Shown piece after piece: positions 8,551-17,822 of a DNA stretch of 64,000 nucleotides; position 1 is the first letter of the stretch; each line of letters begins with the position of its first letter. Under the pieces are notes generated by a model. It was not told the DNA's origin and ran no database searches. It saw nothing but the letters and a program-made list of their open reading frames with translations. This DNA comes from Brevundimonas sp. EYE_349 (lineage in GTDB: Bacteria > Pseudomonadota > Alphaproteobacteria > Caulobacterales > Caulobacteraceae): positions 1-64,000 of the forward strand of contig NZ_JAHXPB010000002.1 in assembly GCF_023147505.1 (NCBI RefSeq). The letters are read 5' to 3'. Both the position numbers and the translations under genes were made by a program.

Positions 8551-11469
8551 ATGGCCGACGCCCCCACCGAAACCTCCGCTCGCGATTATCGCGACACCGT
8601 CTTCCTACCCGAGACGCCCTTCCCCATGCGCGGCGGCCTGCCCCAGAAGGAGCCGCTGATCCTTGAGCAGTGGGGCGACCTCTATGGAACCCTGCGCGCC
8701 GAACGTCAGAAGCAGAATGCGCCTCTGTACGTGCTGCACGACGGCCCCCCCTATGCCAACGGCGACATCCACATCGGCCATGCGCTGAATAAGACGCTCA
8801 AGGATTTTGTCGTCCGCAGCCGGTTCCTGCTGGGCTATGATGTCGACTACGTCCCCGGCTGGGACTGCCACGGCCTGCCGATCGAGTGGAAGATCGAGGA
8901 ACAGTTCCGCGCCAAGGGCCGCCGCAAGGACGAGGTGTCCAAGGACGAGTTCCGCCGCGCCTGCCGCGACTACGCCGGCAAATACATCGACCTGCAGCGC
9001 GACCAGTTCAAACGCCTGGGCGTCACCGGCGACTTCGCCAACCGTTACGCCACCATGGACTTCAAGTCCGAGGCGGCCATCGTCGCCGAGTTCCACAAGT
9101 TCAAGAACTCGGGCCAGCTGTATCGCGGCTCCAAGCCCGTCATGTGGTCGCCGGTGGAGCGCACGGCGCTTGCCGACGCCGAAATCGAATACCACGACCA
9201 CGTCAGCCCCACGATCTGGGTCAAGTTCCCGGTCACGGCCATGTCGGACGATCACCCCGACGACCTCTTGGCCTTCCGTTCCAGCACCCCGTCCATCGTC
9301 ATCTGGACGACCACGCCCTGGACCATCCCGGCCAACCGCGCCATCTCATACGGCCCAGAGATCGCCTATGGCCTGTACGAGGTCACGGCGATGGAAGAGG
9401 GTCTTGAGTTCGCGCCCTGGGCCAAGCCCGGCGACCGTCTGATCCTCGCCGACAAACTGGCCGAGGACGTGTTCAAGGCCGCCAAGATCGCCACCTGGAC
9501 CCGCGTCTACGACATCAATCCGTCGGGCCTCGAAACCGCTCATCCGCTGGCCGCGCTGGACAGCGGCTATGGCTTCTCCGTGCCGCTGCTGGCCGGCGAT
9601 CACGTCACCGACGATGCGGGCACCGGCTTCGTCCACACCGCGCCGGGCCACGGCGCCGACGACTTCGAGGTGTGGAAGGCCCACGGCCATCACGAGGTGC
9701 CCGACACCGTCGATCCCGACGGCGCCTATTACGCGCACGTCCCCCTGTTCGCGGGGCTGAAAGTCCTGGAAACCGAAGGCAAGAAGACCGGCAAGTTCGG
9801 CTCCGCCAACGGCGCGGTGATGGAAAAGCTGATCGAGGCGGGCAACCTGTTGGCGCGTGGTCGGATGGAGCATTCCTATCCGCACTCGTGGCGTTCAAAG
9901 GCCCCGATCATCTTCCGCAACACCCCCCAGTGGTTCATCCGAATGGACGAGCCACTGAAATCGGGCGACACCCTGCGCGAAACCGCGCTTCAGGCCATCG
10001 ACGACACCGCCTTCCACCCCGCGTCGGGCAAGAACCGCATCCGCTCGATGGTCGAGGGCCGCCCCGACTGGCTGGTCAGCCGCCAGCGCGCCTGGGGCAC
10101 GCCGCTGGCCATGTATATGGACAAGCAGACGGGCCAGCCCCTGCATGACGCCGAGGTCGACGCCCGCATCGTCGCCGCCATCGCCGAACACGGCGCCGAC
10201 ATCTGGTTCACCGCGCCCGACAGCGACTTCCTGGGCGCCCACGACCCGGCCCGCTACGAGAAGATCGAAGACATCCTGGACGTCTGGTTCGATTCCGGCT
10301 CGACCCACGCCTTCACCCTGGACCCGCGCCTGCCCGAAAACGGCTATGTCGGCGACCGTCCGGCCCATTGGCCCGCCGACCTCTATCTGGAAGGCTCGGA
10401 CCAGCATCGCGGCTGGTTCCAGTCGTCGCTGCTGGAGGGCTGCGGCACACGCGGCCGCGCCCCGTTCAAGGCGGTCCTGACGCACGGCTTCACCCTGGAC
10501 GAGAACGGCGAGAAACAGTCGAAATCCAGGGGCAACACCACCGATCCGCTGGTGGTCATCAAGGAATCCGGCGCCGATATCCTGCGTCTGTGGGTGGCCC
10601 TGGTCGACTATTCCGAGGACCAGCGGATCGGCAAACAGATCCTGCAGACCACGGTCGACGCCTATCGCAAGCTGCGCAACACCGTCCGTTATCTGCTGGG
10701 CGCCCTGGCCGGGTTCGACGAGGCCGAGCGCCTGACCGACTACGACCAGTTCCCGCCGCTGGAGACGTTCATCCTTCACCGCCTGCACGAACTGGACGCC
10801 CATGTGCGTCGGGCCTACGCCGAATACCGCTTCCAGGATGTGGTGCGTCCGGTGCTGGAGTTCTGCTCCAACGACCTGTCGGCCCTGTATTTCGACATCA
10901 GGAAGGACGCCCTCTACTGCGACCGTCCCGACAGCATCCGCCGTCGCGCCGCCCGCACCGTGATGGACGAAGTCTTCGCCCGCCTGACCGCCTGGCTGGC
11001 CCCCCTGACGCCCTTCACCATGGAAGAGGCCTGGACCACGCGCTTCCCCGACGCCGGCACGAACTGCGCCCGCGTCATCCCCGACACTCCGGCCGCATGG
11101 AGCAACCCGGCCGAGGCCGAGCGTTGGTCCGCGATCAACACCGTCCTCGAAGTGGTCAATGAATCGCTGGAAGCGGCCCGCCGCGAGAAGCTGATCGGCG
11201 GCGCCCTGGACGCCTGGCCCACCGTCACCGGCCCCGCCTCGGCCTTCGCGCCTTTCGAGGGTCTGGACGCGGCCGAAATCTTCCGCACCTCGGGCGCCGA
11301 CCTGGTCGAGAGTGGTGAATCGATCACGGTGGCGGTCAACCCGGCCGACCACCCCAAATGCGCCCGCTCCTGGCGGCGCGTCCCCGACGTCGGCTCCGAC
11401 CCGGCCTACCCGGACCTGTCGGCCCGCGACGCCGATGCCGTGCGGTATTGGGACCAGACGCACGCTTGA
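8551..11469 (+). CDS. ileS: Isoleucyl-tRNA synthetase
   Basis: A 972-residue class I aminoacyl-tRNA synthetase. It has the HIGH signature (residues 74-77, in NGDIHIGHALNKT), the large CP1 editing insertion in the middle, and a KMSKS-equivalent loop KQSKS (residues 655-659). It charges tRNA-Ile and edits mischarged valine in the cytoplasm. Near the C-terminus, where many bacterial IleRS have a four-Cys zinc site, only one Cys remains (KCARSW ... LSARDA), so that zinc ribbon appears lost. It is not adjacent to ribF (about 7.7 kb away), although the two are neighbours in many proteobacteria. Confidence 0.97.
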   Translation: MADAPTETSARDYRDTVFLPETPFPMRGGLPQKEPLILEQWGDLYGTLRAERQKQNAPLYVLHDGPPYANGDIHIGHALNKTLKDFVVRSRFLLGYDVDYVPGWDCHGLPIEWKIEEQFRAKGRRKDEVSKDEFRRACRDYAGKYIDLQRDQFKRLGVTGDFANRYATMDFKSEAAIVAEFHKFKNSGQLYRGSKPVMWSPVERTALADAEIEYHDHVSPTIWVKFPVTAMSDDHPDDLLAFRSSTPSIVIWTTTPWTIPANRAISYGPEIAYGLYEVTAMEEGLEFAPWAKPGDRLILADKLAEDVFKAAKIATWTRVYDINPSGLETAHPLAALDSGYGFSVPLLAGDHVTDDAGTGFVHTAPGHGADDFEVWKAHGHHEVPDTVDPDGAYYAHVPLFAGLKVLETEGKKTGKFGSANGAVMEKLIEAGNLLARGRMEHSYPHSWRSKAPIIFRNTPQWFIRMDEPLKSGDTLRETALQAIDDTAFHPASGKNRIRSMVEGRPDWLVSRQRAWGTPLAMYMDKQTGQPLHDAEVDARIVAAIAEHGADIWFTAPDSDFLGAHDPARYEKIEDILDVWFDSGSTHAFTLDPRLPENGYVGDRPAHWPADLYLEGSDQHRGWFQSSLLEGCGTRGRAPFKAVLTHGFTLDENGEKQSKSRGNTTDPLVVIKESGADILRLWVALVDYSEDQRIGKQILQTTVDAYRKLRNTVRYLLGALAGFDEAERLTDYDQFPPLETFILHRLHELDAHVRRAYAEYRFQDVVRPVLEFCSNDLSALYFDIRKDALYCDRPDSIRRRAARTVMDEVFARLTAWLAPLTPFTMEEAWTTRFPDAGTNCARVIPDTPAAWSNPAEAERWSAINTVLEVVNESLEAARREKLIGGALDAWPTVTGPASAFAPFEGLDAAEIFRTSGADLVESGESITVAVNPADHPKCARSWRRVPDVGSDPAYPDLSARDADAVRYWDQTHA

Positions 11470-11479
11470 TGGCAAAAAT

Positions 11480-11661
11480 GTCTCCTCCCCACAGCGTGGG
11501 GAGGGGGACCACCCCCGGGTCCCGCCAAAGGCGAGCCCGAGGGCAGGCTACGCGGTGAAGGGGCTCTTGAAGTCTCCCAGCCGCGTGTGATGGTTGAAGA
11601 GCCCCTCCGTCACGGCGCGAAGGGCGCCGCGCCACCTCCCCACGGGGTGGGGAGGAGACGA
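11480..11661. repeat. Imperfect palindromic repeat with terminal inverted repeats
   Basis: An element of about 180 bp fills the gap between ileS and the next gene. Its ends are perfect 13-bp inverted repeats (GTCTCCTCCCCAC ... GTGGGGAGGAGAC), each itself followed by a local hairpin. The interior is also loosely self-complementary, with GGGGCTCTT around 11561 matching AAGAGCCCC around 11597. It encodes nothing convincing. The layout fits a MITE-like or REP-like dispersed repeat. Confidence 0.7.
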
Positions 11662-11667
11662 ACTGTT

Positions 11668-12960
11668 TTAGCTGAAACGCCGACGCTGTTCGGCGCTGCG
11701 CAGGGTGGAGCGCAGGAACTCGGCCGGGGGGTCCGTTTCGGCCAGGACCTGTTCCTTGATGGCGCGGGGTTCGCCGAACAGGTGGCCCTGGCCCATCGCC
11801 ACATCCAGTTCGAGGATGTCGACGACCTGGCGTTCGTTCTCGACCTTTTCGGCGATGACCTCGACGCCATAGCGGCGGGTCAGGGCGGCGAAGTCGGCGG
11901 CCTGGATGTCGGGCATGGAGCGCAAGGGCGCACCGCCGTCCAGGTCAAGCAGTTGTTCGATCATCAGGTCGGCCGCGACCTTGATGAACTTGACGTCCGA
12001 GCGTTGCAGGTCGGCGAAGTCCAGGTCCAGCGTCTGCACCTTGTCCAGCGAGAAGCGGAAGCCCAGGTCGGCCAACTTGGCCATGTTGCGCGCCTCGACC
12101 GCGCCGCGCGCGTCGAAGGTGGCCTGACCCAGTTCGAAGATCAGGGCCTGGTTCAGGTCGCGGTTCTCGGACAGGAAGTCGAGGAACTGAGGGAAGAAGG
12201 TCTCGTCGCCCAGGGAGGTCAGGGCCACGTTGCAGAAGACGCCGACCTTGCGGTCCTGGCGCGCCAGCCGTCGCACGATCTGGGCGCAGCGGAACAGCAG
12301 CAGATTGTCGATGGCGGGCACCAGCCCCTCGCCCTCGGCCAAGGACAGATATTCCGCCGGCATCATCACCCGGTCCGTGGCGTCGCGCAGTCGGGTGAAG
12401 CTCTCGTAGAAGATGGTCCGGCGCTGCGGCAGGGAGACGACCGGCTGCAGATACAGGTCCACACGGCCTTCGCTGAGCGCCTCGTGGATGGTGCGCAACA
12501 GGACGGTGGACTGAGCCTGGCGGCGGCCCTCGAAGGTCTCGACGCCGATGTGTGGCGCGGCCGACAGGCGTTCGTCGATGCTCACGCTCATCTGCTGAAC
12601 CAAGGATTCCAGCATCCGCACCTCGCCGGTCAAGGCGTCGGTGTCGGACAGGACGCCGCTCTCGATGGCGTGGGCCAGTTCGGTCAGGGCGCCCTGGGTC
12701 GATTCCATCGCATCGGCCAGCAGGCGGTGCGCCTCGCGGACCTGGGCGATCTCCTTCTTAAGGGCGCGGCGGTCGGCGATGCCTGTGACGATGCCGTGGA
12801 AGGCGCCCAGCAGACCCAAGGCGCCCAGCGTCCCGGCCACGCCCGCGCCGATCCCCAGACCGGCGCGCCACAGGAAGGCGCCCACGGTCATGCCGAGGAA
12901 CAGATAGGCGAAATACAGAAAGCCCGTGGTTACGTTGCGCATCGGCTGGCGGTCGGCCAC
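11668..12960 (-). CDS. tipF: TipF-like degenerate EAL-domain protein
   Basis: A 430-residue protein with two N-terminal transmembrane helices (about 12-32 and 36-60), a helical probable coiled-coil stretch (62-135) and a C-terminal EAL domain (about 150-415). The signature EAL is ESF (residues 186-188) and other metal-binding positions are not conserved, so phosphodiesterase activity is unlikely. Caulobacter TipF has the same layout: it binds cyclic di-GMP through a degenerate EAL domain and promotes flagellum assembly at the new pole. The gene symbol is inferred from architecture and taxon; another membrane-bound, inactive EAL protein is the alternative. Confidence 0.75.
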   Translation of the reverse strand: MADRQPMRNVTTGFLYFAYLFLGMTVGAFLWRAGLGIGAGVAGTLGALGLLGAFHGIVTGIADRRALKKEIAQVREAHRLLADAMESTQGALTELAHAIESGVLSDTDALTGEVRMLESLVQQMSVSIDERLSAAPHIGVETFEGRRQAQSTVLLRTIHEALSEGRVDLYLQPVVSLPQRRTIFYESFTRLRDATDRVMMPAEYLSLAEGEGLVPAIDNLLLFRCAQIVRRLARQDRKVGVFCNVALTSLGDETFFPQFLDFLSENRDLNQALIFELGQATFDARGAVEARNMAKLADLGFRFSLDKVQTLDLDFADLQRSDVKFIKVAADLMIEQLLDLDGGAPLRSMPDIQAADFAALTRRYGVEVIAEKVENERQVVDILELDVAMGQGHLFGEPRAIKEQVLAETDPPAEFLRSTLRSAEQRRRFS

Positions 12961-13052
12961 TCCCGGATGGAATCGCCTGAGTATCAGGCTATCAATGTCA
13001 TTCGGCTAGAGCGGGACGATAAATATCCCCGCAGAAACATACGGGAAACGCA

Positions 13053-13835
13053 ATGGAACTGTTCGATCTGACCGGCAAGGTCGCCATCATCACCGGCTCT
13101 TCGCGCGGAATCGGCAAGGCCATCGCCGAACGGCTCGCCGAACACGGCGCCAAGGTCGTCATTTCCTCGCGCAAGGCGGGGCCGTGCGAAGAGGTCGCCG
13201 GCGAGATCAACGGCAAATACGGCGCCAAAGCCGATGAACCGCGCGCCATTGCTGTTCCCGCCAACATCGCCTCCAAGGAAGACCTCCAGCGCCTGGTGGA
13301 CGAGACGAACAGCGCGTTCGGCAAGATCGACATCCTTGTCTGCAACGCCGCAACCAATCCCTACGCCGGTCCGATGGCGGGCATCGCCGACGACCAGTTC
13401 GAGAAGATTCTTCAGAACAATGTCATCTCCAACCACTGGCTGATCCAGATGGTCGCGCCGCAGATGGTGGAGCGCAAGGACGGGGCGATCCTGGTGATCT
13501 CGTCCATCGGGGGCCTGCGCGGCAACGCCCTGATCGGCGCCTACAACATCTCCAAGGCGGCGGACATGCAGTTGGTGCGCAATCTGGCGGTGGAGTGGGG
13601 GCCGTCGAACGTGCGGGTCAACTGCATCGCGCCGGGCCTGGTGCAGACCGACTTCGCCAAATATCTGTGGGAGAATCCGGAGTTGCTGAAGACGGTCACC
13701 GAACCCGCCCCGCTGAAAAGGATCGGCCAACCGGATGAAATCGCCGGCACGGCGGTCTATCTGTGCAGCCCTGCGTCGGCCTATGTGACCGGACAGACCC
13801 TTGTGGTGGACGGTGGATTGACGATTGCCTGGTAA
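13053..13835 (+). CDS. SDR family NAD(P)-dependent oxidoreductase
   Basis: A 260-residue classical short-chain dehydrogenase. It has the cofactor motif TGSSRGIG (residues 14-21), the NAA motif (98-100), Ser at about 150, the YNISK active-site motif (Tyr164, Lys168) and a C-terminal VDGG loop. Substrate cannot be told from sequence. The acyltransferase gene downstream overlaps it by 11 bp, so the two are probably co-transcribed; this hints at a role in lipid or envelope metabolism but does not show it. Confidence 0.9.
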   Translation: MELFDLTGKVAIITGSSRGIGKAIAERLAEHGAKVVISSRKAGPCEEVAGEINGKYGAKADEPRAIAVPANIASKEDLQRLVDETNSAFGKIDILVCNAATNPYAGPMAGIADDQFEKILQNNVISNHWLIQMVAPQMVERKDGAILVISSIGGLRGNALIGAYNISKAADMQLVRNLAVEWGPSNVRVNCIAPGLVQTDFAKYLWENPELLKTVTEPAPLKRIGQPDEIAGTAVYLCSPASAYVTGQTLVVDGGLTIAW

Positions 13836-14751
13836 GAGTAGCGATTGGCGACAGGATTTCGCATGGCGTCTGGAAGCCTTCGGCTTTCAGGCGCTGTTCG
13901 GCTTTCTGCGGCTGCTGGGCGTGGAGCGGGCGTCTGGCCTGGGCGGCTGGCTGTTGCGCACCCTGGGGCCCCTGACGGGCACGCAGAAGACGGTGATCCG
14001 CAATCTGCGCATCGCCTTTCCCGACATGGATGAGGCCGAGCGCAACGCCTTGGCCCTGGCCCAATGGGACCAGACCGGACGCACCTTCGCGGAACTGGCG
14101 GTGATGGACCAGTTGACCCCCGAGGGCGGCCGCGTGGAGGTGGTTGGGCTGGAGCGGCTGCACGCTTTGCGCGACAGCGGCAAGCCGGCGGTGCTGATCT
14201 CGGGCCACCTGGCCAATTTCGAAGTGATGGCGGCGGTCATCATGGCGGCGGGCGTGCCCTGCCAGGTCACTTACCGGGCCGCCAACAACCCTTATGTCGA
14301 CGCTCTGATCCGCAAGAGCCGGGAACGGTACGGCATCCGCCTGTTCGCACCCAAGGGCGACGGGACACGCGATCTGATGGCGGGAATGAAGCGGGGCGAC
14401 TCCATCGCCCTGCTGGTCGACCAAAAATACAATCAGGGGCCGGAGGTGCAGTTCTTCGGCCAGCCAGTGAACGCCTCGCCCGGCGCGGCGCGGCTGGCGG
14501 CGCGCTTCGACACGGTGATGCAGCCCCTTTCGGTGGTGCGCCTGCCCAATGCCCGGTTCCGGGTCACGGCGCACGAGCCAATCTCCGTCAACCACAGCGA
14601 GGACAAGGCCGCCGACGTCCTGGCTGGAGTCCAGGCCGCCAACCGCTTCGTCGAGGATCGGGTGCGCGAGCATCCGGTGGACTGGTTCTGGGTCCACAAG
14701 CGCTGGCCGGACGAGGTCTATGCGGCGCTGGATCGCCCAGCGTCGGTATAG
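13825..14751 (+). CDS. Lipid A biosynthesis-type (LpxL/HtrB) acyltransferase
   Basis: A 308-residue protein of the LpxL/LpxM family, which transfers secondary acyl chains from acyl-ACP to lipid A precursors at the inner membrane. The catalytic HX4E motif is present (His128, Glu133 in SGHLANFE), and the conserved block after it ([15 protein letters not shown]) is typical. Translation appears to start at TTG inside the SDR gene, with GGTGGA upstream; no better start lies nearby. The 3' end overlaps the convergent response-regulator gene by 34 bp. Lack of other lpx genes nearby leaves the exact acceptor open. Confidence 0.85.
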   Translation: MPGKSSDWRQDFAWRLEAFGFQALFGFLRLLGVERASGLGGWLLRTLGPLTGTQKTVIRNLRIAFPDMDEAERNALALAQWDQTGRTFAELAVMDQLTPEGGRVEVVGLERLHALRDSGKPAVLISGHLANFEVMAAVIMAAGVPCQVTYRAANNPYVDALIRKSRERYGIRLFAPKGDGTRDLMAGMKRGDSIALLVDQKYNQGPEVQFFGQPVNASPGAARLAARFDTVMQPLSVVRLPNARFRVTAHEPISVNHSEDKAADVLAGVQAANRFVEDRVREHPVDWFWVHKRWPDEVYAALDRPASV

Positions 14752-15224
14752 CGGCGGAACGGCCCTTCGTAGTCCGGCGGGTCCCGGCGGCGACGGCATG
14801 GGCCGACATAGCCCTCGGCCTTTATGAAGGCGCGCGGCCGCAGGATGACGGCGTTGATCCGGTCCAGCATGGCCTTGGCGGTGATCGGCTTGACGATGAA
14901 CTCGTTCACGCCGGCGTCGCGCGCCTCATAGACCCGGGCGCGCTCGGAATGGCCGGTCATCATGATGATCGGCAGATAGACGTTGGGGCTGTCGGGACTG
15001 GTGCGGACCAGGCGGGTGAACGCGACCCCGTCCAGCGGGAACATGTTGAAGTCCACGATGGCCAGGTCGATCGGGTGGCGACGCAACAGATCGAAGGCCG
15101 CCGTCCCCTCCTCCGCCTCCTTGACGCTGCGGATGTCGGCCGAGTGCAGGACGGCGGCGGCGATGGCTCGCATGTTCTGATTGTCGTCCACCAGCAGGAC
15201 GTTCAGCGATTTCAGGGAAGACAT
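14718..15224 (-). CDS. Single-domain response regulator
   Basis: A 168-residue protein. Residues 5-125 are a CheY-like receiver with the acidic pair (VDD, residues 12-14), phospho-acceptor Asp58 (IVDFNM), the MMTGH switch region and the conserved Lys in VKPIT. After it comes a short basic tail ([16 protein letters not shown]) with no DNA-binding or enzyme domain. This CheY-plus-tail form is common in alphaproteobacteria. No cognate kinase is adjacent. The gene starts 11 bp after the M23 peptidase stop, so it is probably in the same transcript. Confidence 0.88.
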   Translation of the reverse strand: MSSLKSLNVLLVDDNQNMRAIAAAVLHSADIRSVKEAEEGTAAFDLLRRHPIDLAIVDFNMFPLDGVAFTRLVRTSPDSPNVYLPIIMMTGHSERARVYEARDAGVNEFIVKPITAKAMLDRINAVILRPRAFIKAEGYVGPCRRRRDPPDYEGPFRRYTDAGRSSAA

Positions 15225-15235
15225 CCGGCCCCTTG

Positions 15236-16099
15236 TCAGGCGAGCGTTTTCGGCGCCTGGGCGCCCACCATCAGCGATGGGTCCAGATTGCGGTCGCGCC
15301 ATTTCATGCGCCAGCACAGATGCGGCCCTGTCGCGCGACCGGTCATGCCGACGCGGCCCAGAGGATCGCCGCGCCGCACGCGCTGGCCCTGCTGCACGTC
15401 CAGCCGCGACTGGTGCAGATAGCAGGTGATCAGCCCCTGGCCGTGGTCCATCAGGGTCAGGCCGCCCTCGAAATGCATGTCAGGGCGGACAAAGGCGATG
15501 CGGCCGTCGGCGGGGGCGCGGATCACGCTGCCCTGCGGCGCCGCCAGGTCGATGCCGTAGTGCGGGCGGGCGGGCGTGCCGTTCAGGATGCGCTGGGCGC
15601 CCCAGGCGCTGGAGACGCGGTAGCTGTCCAGCGGCCAGACGAAGCCGTCCTTGAAGTCGTCGGCGTCGATGCGGCTGGCGAAGCCCTCGGTCTTCAGCGC
15701 GATCTCGCGCTGGATGCGGACCAAGAGGGCCGGGTCGCTGGGCTCGACGGTCGAGGGCGGCAGGCCGTTCACGCGGGTCGAGGGAAACGCGTAGGGCGCG
15801 ATGTCCAGCGCGCGCCGGGCTGAGCGGGCGCCGTCGGCCGACCGGACCTCGATCCGTGCGCCGGGGCCGGCGTCGCGGTCGAAGCCGATCACGAACAGAC
15901 CGGCCGCCGAGGCGGTGGTCAGGGCCTCGCCGTCCACGAAGACCAGGGCGCCCGGCGCGGTGCGGCCCAGCGCATAGCCGCCCTGGCGCCAGGCCCCGTT
16001 CAGCGCCAACGGCATGGCGTTTCGGTCCTGCGCCCTCAGCGGGCCGGCGATCAGCCCGGCCCCGGCTCCGGCCAGAACGGCGCGGCGCGTGGCGATCAT
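15236..16099 (-). CDS. M23 family metallopeptidase (LytM-type)
   Basis: A 287-residue exported protein whose N-terminus (ATRRAVLAGAGAGLIAGPLRAQ) looks like a Tat or Sec signal. The C-terminal half is a peptidase M23 domain with zinc-ligand motifs HYGID and GPHLCW. These enzymes cut peptide cross-links of peptidoglycan, and LytM proteins can also act as activators of amidases. The N-terminal half is a beta-rich region of unknown role. Its start overlaps the DUF2093 stop (ATGA), so the two are translationally coupled. Confidence 0.92.
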   Translation of the reverse strand: MIATRRAVLAGAGAGLIAGPLRAQDRNAMPLALNGAWRQGGYALGRTAPGALVFVDGEALTTASAAGLFVIGFDRDAGPGARIEVRSADGARSARRALDIAPYAFPSTRVNGLPPSTVEPSDPALLVRIQREIALKTEGFASRIDADDFKDGFVWPLDSYRVSSAWGAQRILNGTPARPHYGIDLAAPQGSVIRAPADGRIAFVRPDMHFEGGLTLMDHGQGLITCYLHQSRLDVQQGQRVRRGDPLGRVGMTGRATGPHLCWRMKWRDRNLDPSLMVGAQAPKTLA

Positions 16100-16308
16100 T
16101 TCGCCGCCGACTGAACGGCGATCTGGGCGGCGATGAACTCGGCGGGGCCGTAATAGGGCTGCTGGCGCGAAGGGCTCCAGTAGCGCAGAATCTCCAGCGG
16201 GATCGGCCGGTCCGTCACCGCGCAGCGCACGAACCGGCCCGGCTTCAGCACCGCGAACTCGCCGTCGCCATAGTGAAGAACGGCCTGGTCTGCAGCGGTC
16301 ATGTCCAT
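16096..16308 (-). CDS. DUF2093 domain protein
   Basis: A 70-residue protein matching the small alphaproteobacterial DUF2093 family, recognised by the pattern HYGDGEFAVLKPGRFVRCAVT ending in IPLEILRYWS and PYYGPAE. Function is unknown. The start used gives the usual family length; an upstream start would add 42 unrelated residues overlapping the antiporter gene. It lies between the antiporter and the M23 peptidase on the same strand and overlaps the latter by 4 bp, which hints at a link to cell-wall enzymes. Confidence 0.8.
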   Translation of the reverse strand: MDMTAADQAVLHYGDGEFAVLKPGRFVRCAVTDRPIPLEILRYWSPSRQQPYYGPAEFIAAQIAVQSAAK

Positions 16309-16348
16309 GGCCCGACGATACCCCCGGCCCGCCCGGACGAAAAGAGCC

Positions 16349-17602
16349 TCAGGCCGAAGTGACCGCATCCGTAATCGGCCCGTCCGCGGCGGCGGGCCTT
16401 GTCGCGCCGGGCGGCGGGGGCTTGGGGCGTCCACCCATCCGGTCCGTGAACAGGAAGACGAAGGGATTCAACGAGATCGACAGCAGGGCGGCGGCCAGGA
16501 TCAAGTCGTGGGTTTCGCGGCTCATGGCCCCCAGCGACACGCCCAGCGCCGCCAGAATGAAGGAGAATTCGCCGATCTGGGCCAGGGAGGCCGCGACGGT
16601 CAGGCCCGTCGGCCGATCCAGCTTGAACGCCTTGGCGATGACCAGGGCGGCGACCGACTTGCCCACGATGACGATGCCCAGGACGCCCAGCACCGCCCAA
16701 GGCTGGCGCACCAGGATCATCGGGTCGAACAGCATCCCCACCGACACGAAGAACAGAACGGCGAAGGCGTCGCGCAGCGGCAGCGACCGCTCGGCCGCAT
16801 TGTGTCCCAGGGGCGAGGCGTTCATCACCAATCCCGCCAGGAAGGCGCCGAGCGCGAAAGAGTGGAACAGGAAATAGGCCAGCCAAGCGATGCCCAGCGC
16901 GATGGCCAGTACGCCCAAGGTGAACAGTTCGCGCGACTTGGTGTGGGCGATGCGGATCAGAAGCCAGGGAATGACCTTGCCGCCCACCACCAACATCCCG
17001 ACGACGAACAGCACGACCTTCACCAGCGTCAGGCCGACGTTCGTTCCCAGGGCCGCCAGGTTCGCTTGGGCGCCCGCGGGCGCCAGGATCATAGGCAGCA
17101 TGACCAGAGCGATGACGATGACCAGGTCCTCGACGATCAGCCAACCCACGGCGATGCGGCCGATTTCGCCCTTGACCTGTTTGCGCTCTTCCAGCGCCCG
17201 CAGCAGGACCACGGTGGAGGCGACCGACAAGGCGAAGCCCATCAACAGGGCCTCGACGTCGCCCAGCCCCAGCACGAACCGCCCCAACCCCCAGCCAAGG
17301 CCGGTTGCCGCCGCGATCTGGACCAGGGCGCCGGGGATGGCGACCTCGCGCACCTGCATCAGATCCTTGGGCGAGAAATGCAGCCCGACGCCGAACATCA
17401 GCAGAATGACGCCGATCTCGGCCAATTGCGGCGCCAGTTCGGTGTCGGCGACGAACCCCGCCGTATAGGGACCGACCACGATGCCCGCGACCAGATACCC
17501 CACCAGAGGCGACAGTCTGAGCCGATGCGCCAACATGCCGAACACGAAGGCCAGGACGAAGCCCCCGACCAGGGTGAGAATCAGGCTGTCGGCATGCGGC
17601 AT
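16349..17602 (-). CDS. CPA2-family cation:proton antiporter (KefB/YbaL-like membrane domain)
   Basis: A 417-residue integral membrane protein with about 12 hydrophobic segments and typical CPA2 patterns (HRLRLSPLVGYLVAGIVVGP near the N-terminus and LAQIGEFSFILAALG near the C-terminus). It probably exchanges K+ or Na+ for protons across the inner membrane. KefB and YbaL carry a C-terminal TrkA-N nucleotide-binding domain; this protein stops after the membrane part with a short Pro-rich tail, so it is a domain-minus version. It heads a four-gene minus-strand run with DUF2093, M23 and response regulator. Confidence 0.88.
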   Translation of the reverse strand: MPHADSLILTLVGGFVLAFVFGMLAHRLRLSPLVGYLVAGIVVGPYTAGFVADTELAPQLAEIGVILLMFGVGLHFSPKDLMQVREVAIPGALVQIAAATGLGWGLGRFVLGLGDVEALLMGFALSVASTVVLLRALEERKQVKGEIGRIAVGWLIVEDLVIVIALVMLPMILAPAGAQANLAALGTNVGLTLVKVVLFVVGMLVVGGKVIPWLLIRIAHTKSRELFTLGVLAIALGIAWLAYFLFHSFALGAFLAGLVMNASPLGHNAAERSLPLRDAFAVLFFVSVGMLFDPMILVRQPWAVLGVLGIVIVGKSVAALVIAKAFKLDRPTGLTVAASLAQIGEFSFILAALGVSLGAMSRETHDLILAAALLSISLNPFVFLFTDRMGGRPKPPPPGATRPAAADGPITDAVTSA

Positions 17603-17822
17603 CAGGGCTCCTGTCGCGGGCGGGGTCTCGGTTTTGGATTAGGCTTTGCAGTTGGGGCGCGAGGGCGCGTTTGACAAGATGACGCAGTGTCGCGCGGCGT
17701 CGCCCTCGCGCTTTCGCTGCGAAGGGGATGGAGAGCTGGGCCGAGCGGCGGGGTGTCGTCTCCGCACCATTTCATGGGGGAGGAGGCTTTCGCGCCTGCG
17801 TCCTAGCGGCTACTCACCCCTC

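Noticed and set aside
17668..17700. TTGACA near 17670 as a promoter for the HAD hydrolase
   Set aside because: No -10-like hexamer at 16-18 bp spacing; the sequence there is GCGGCG.
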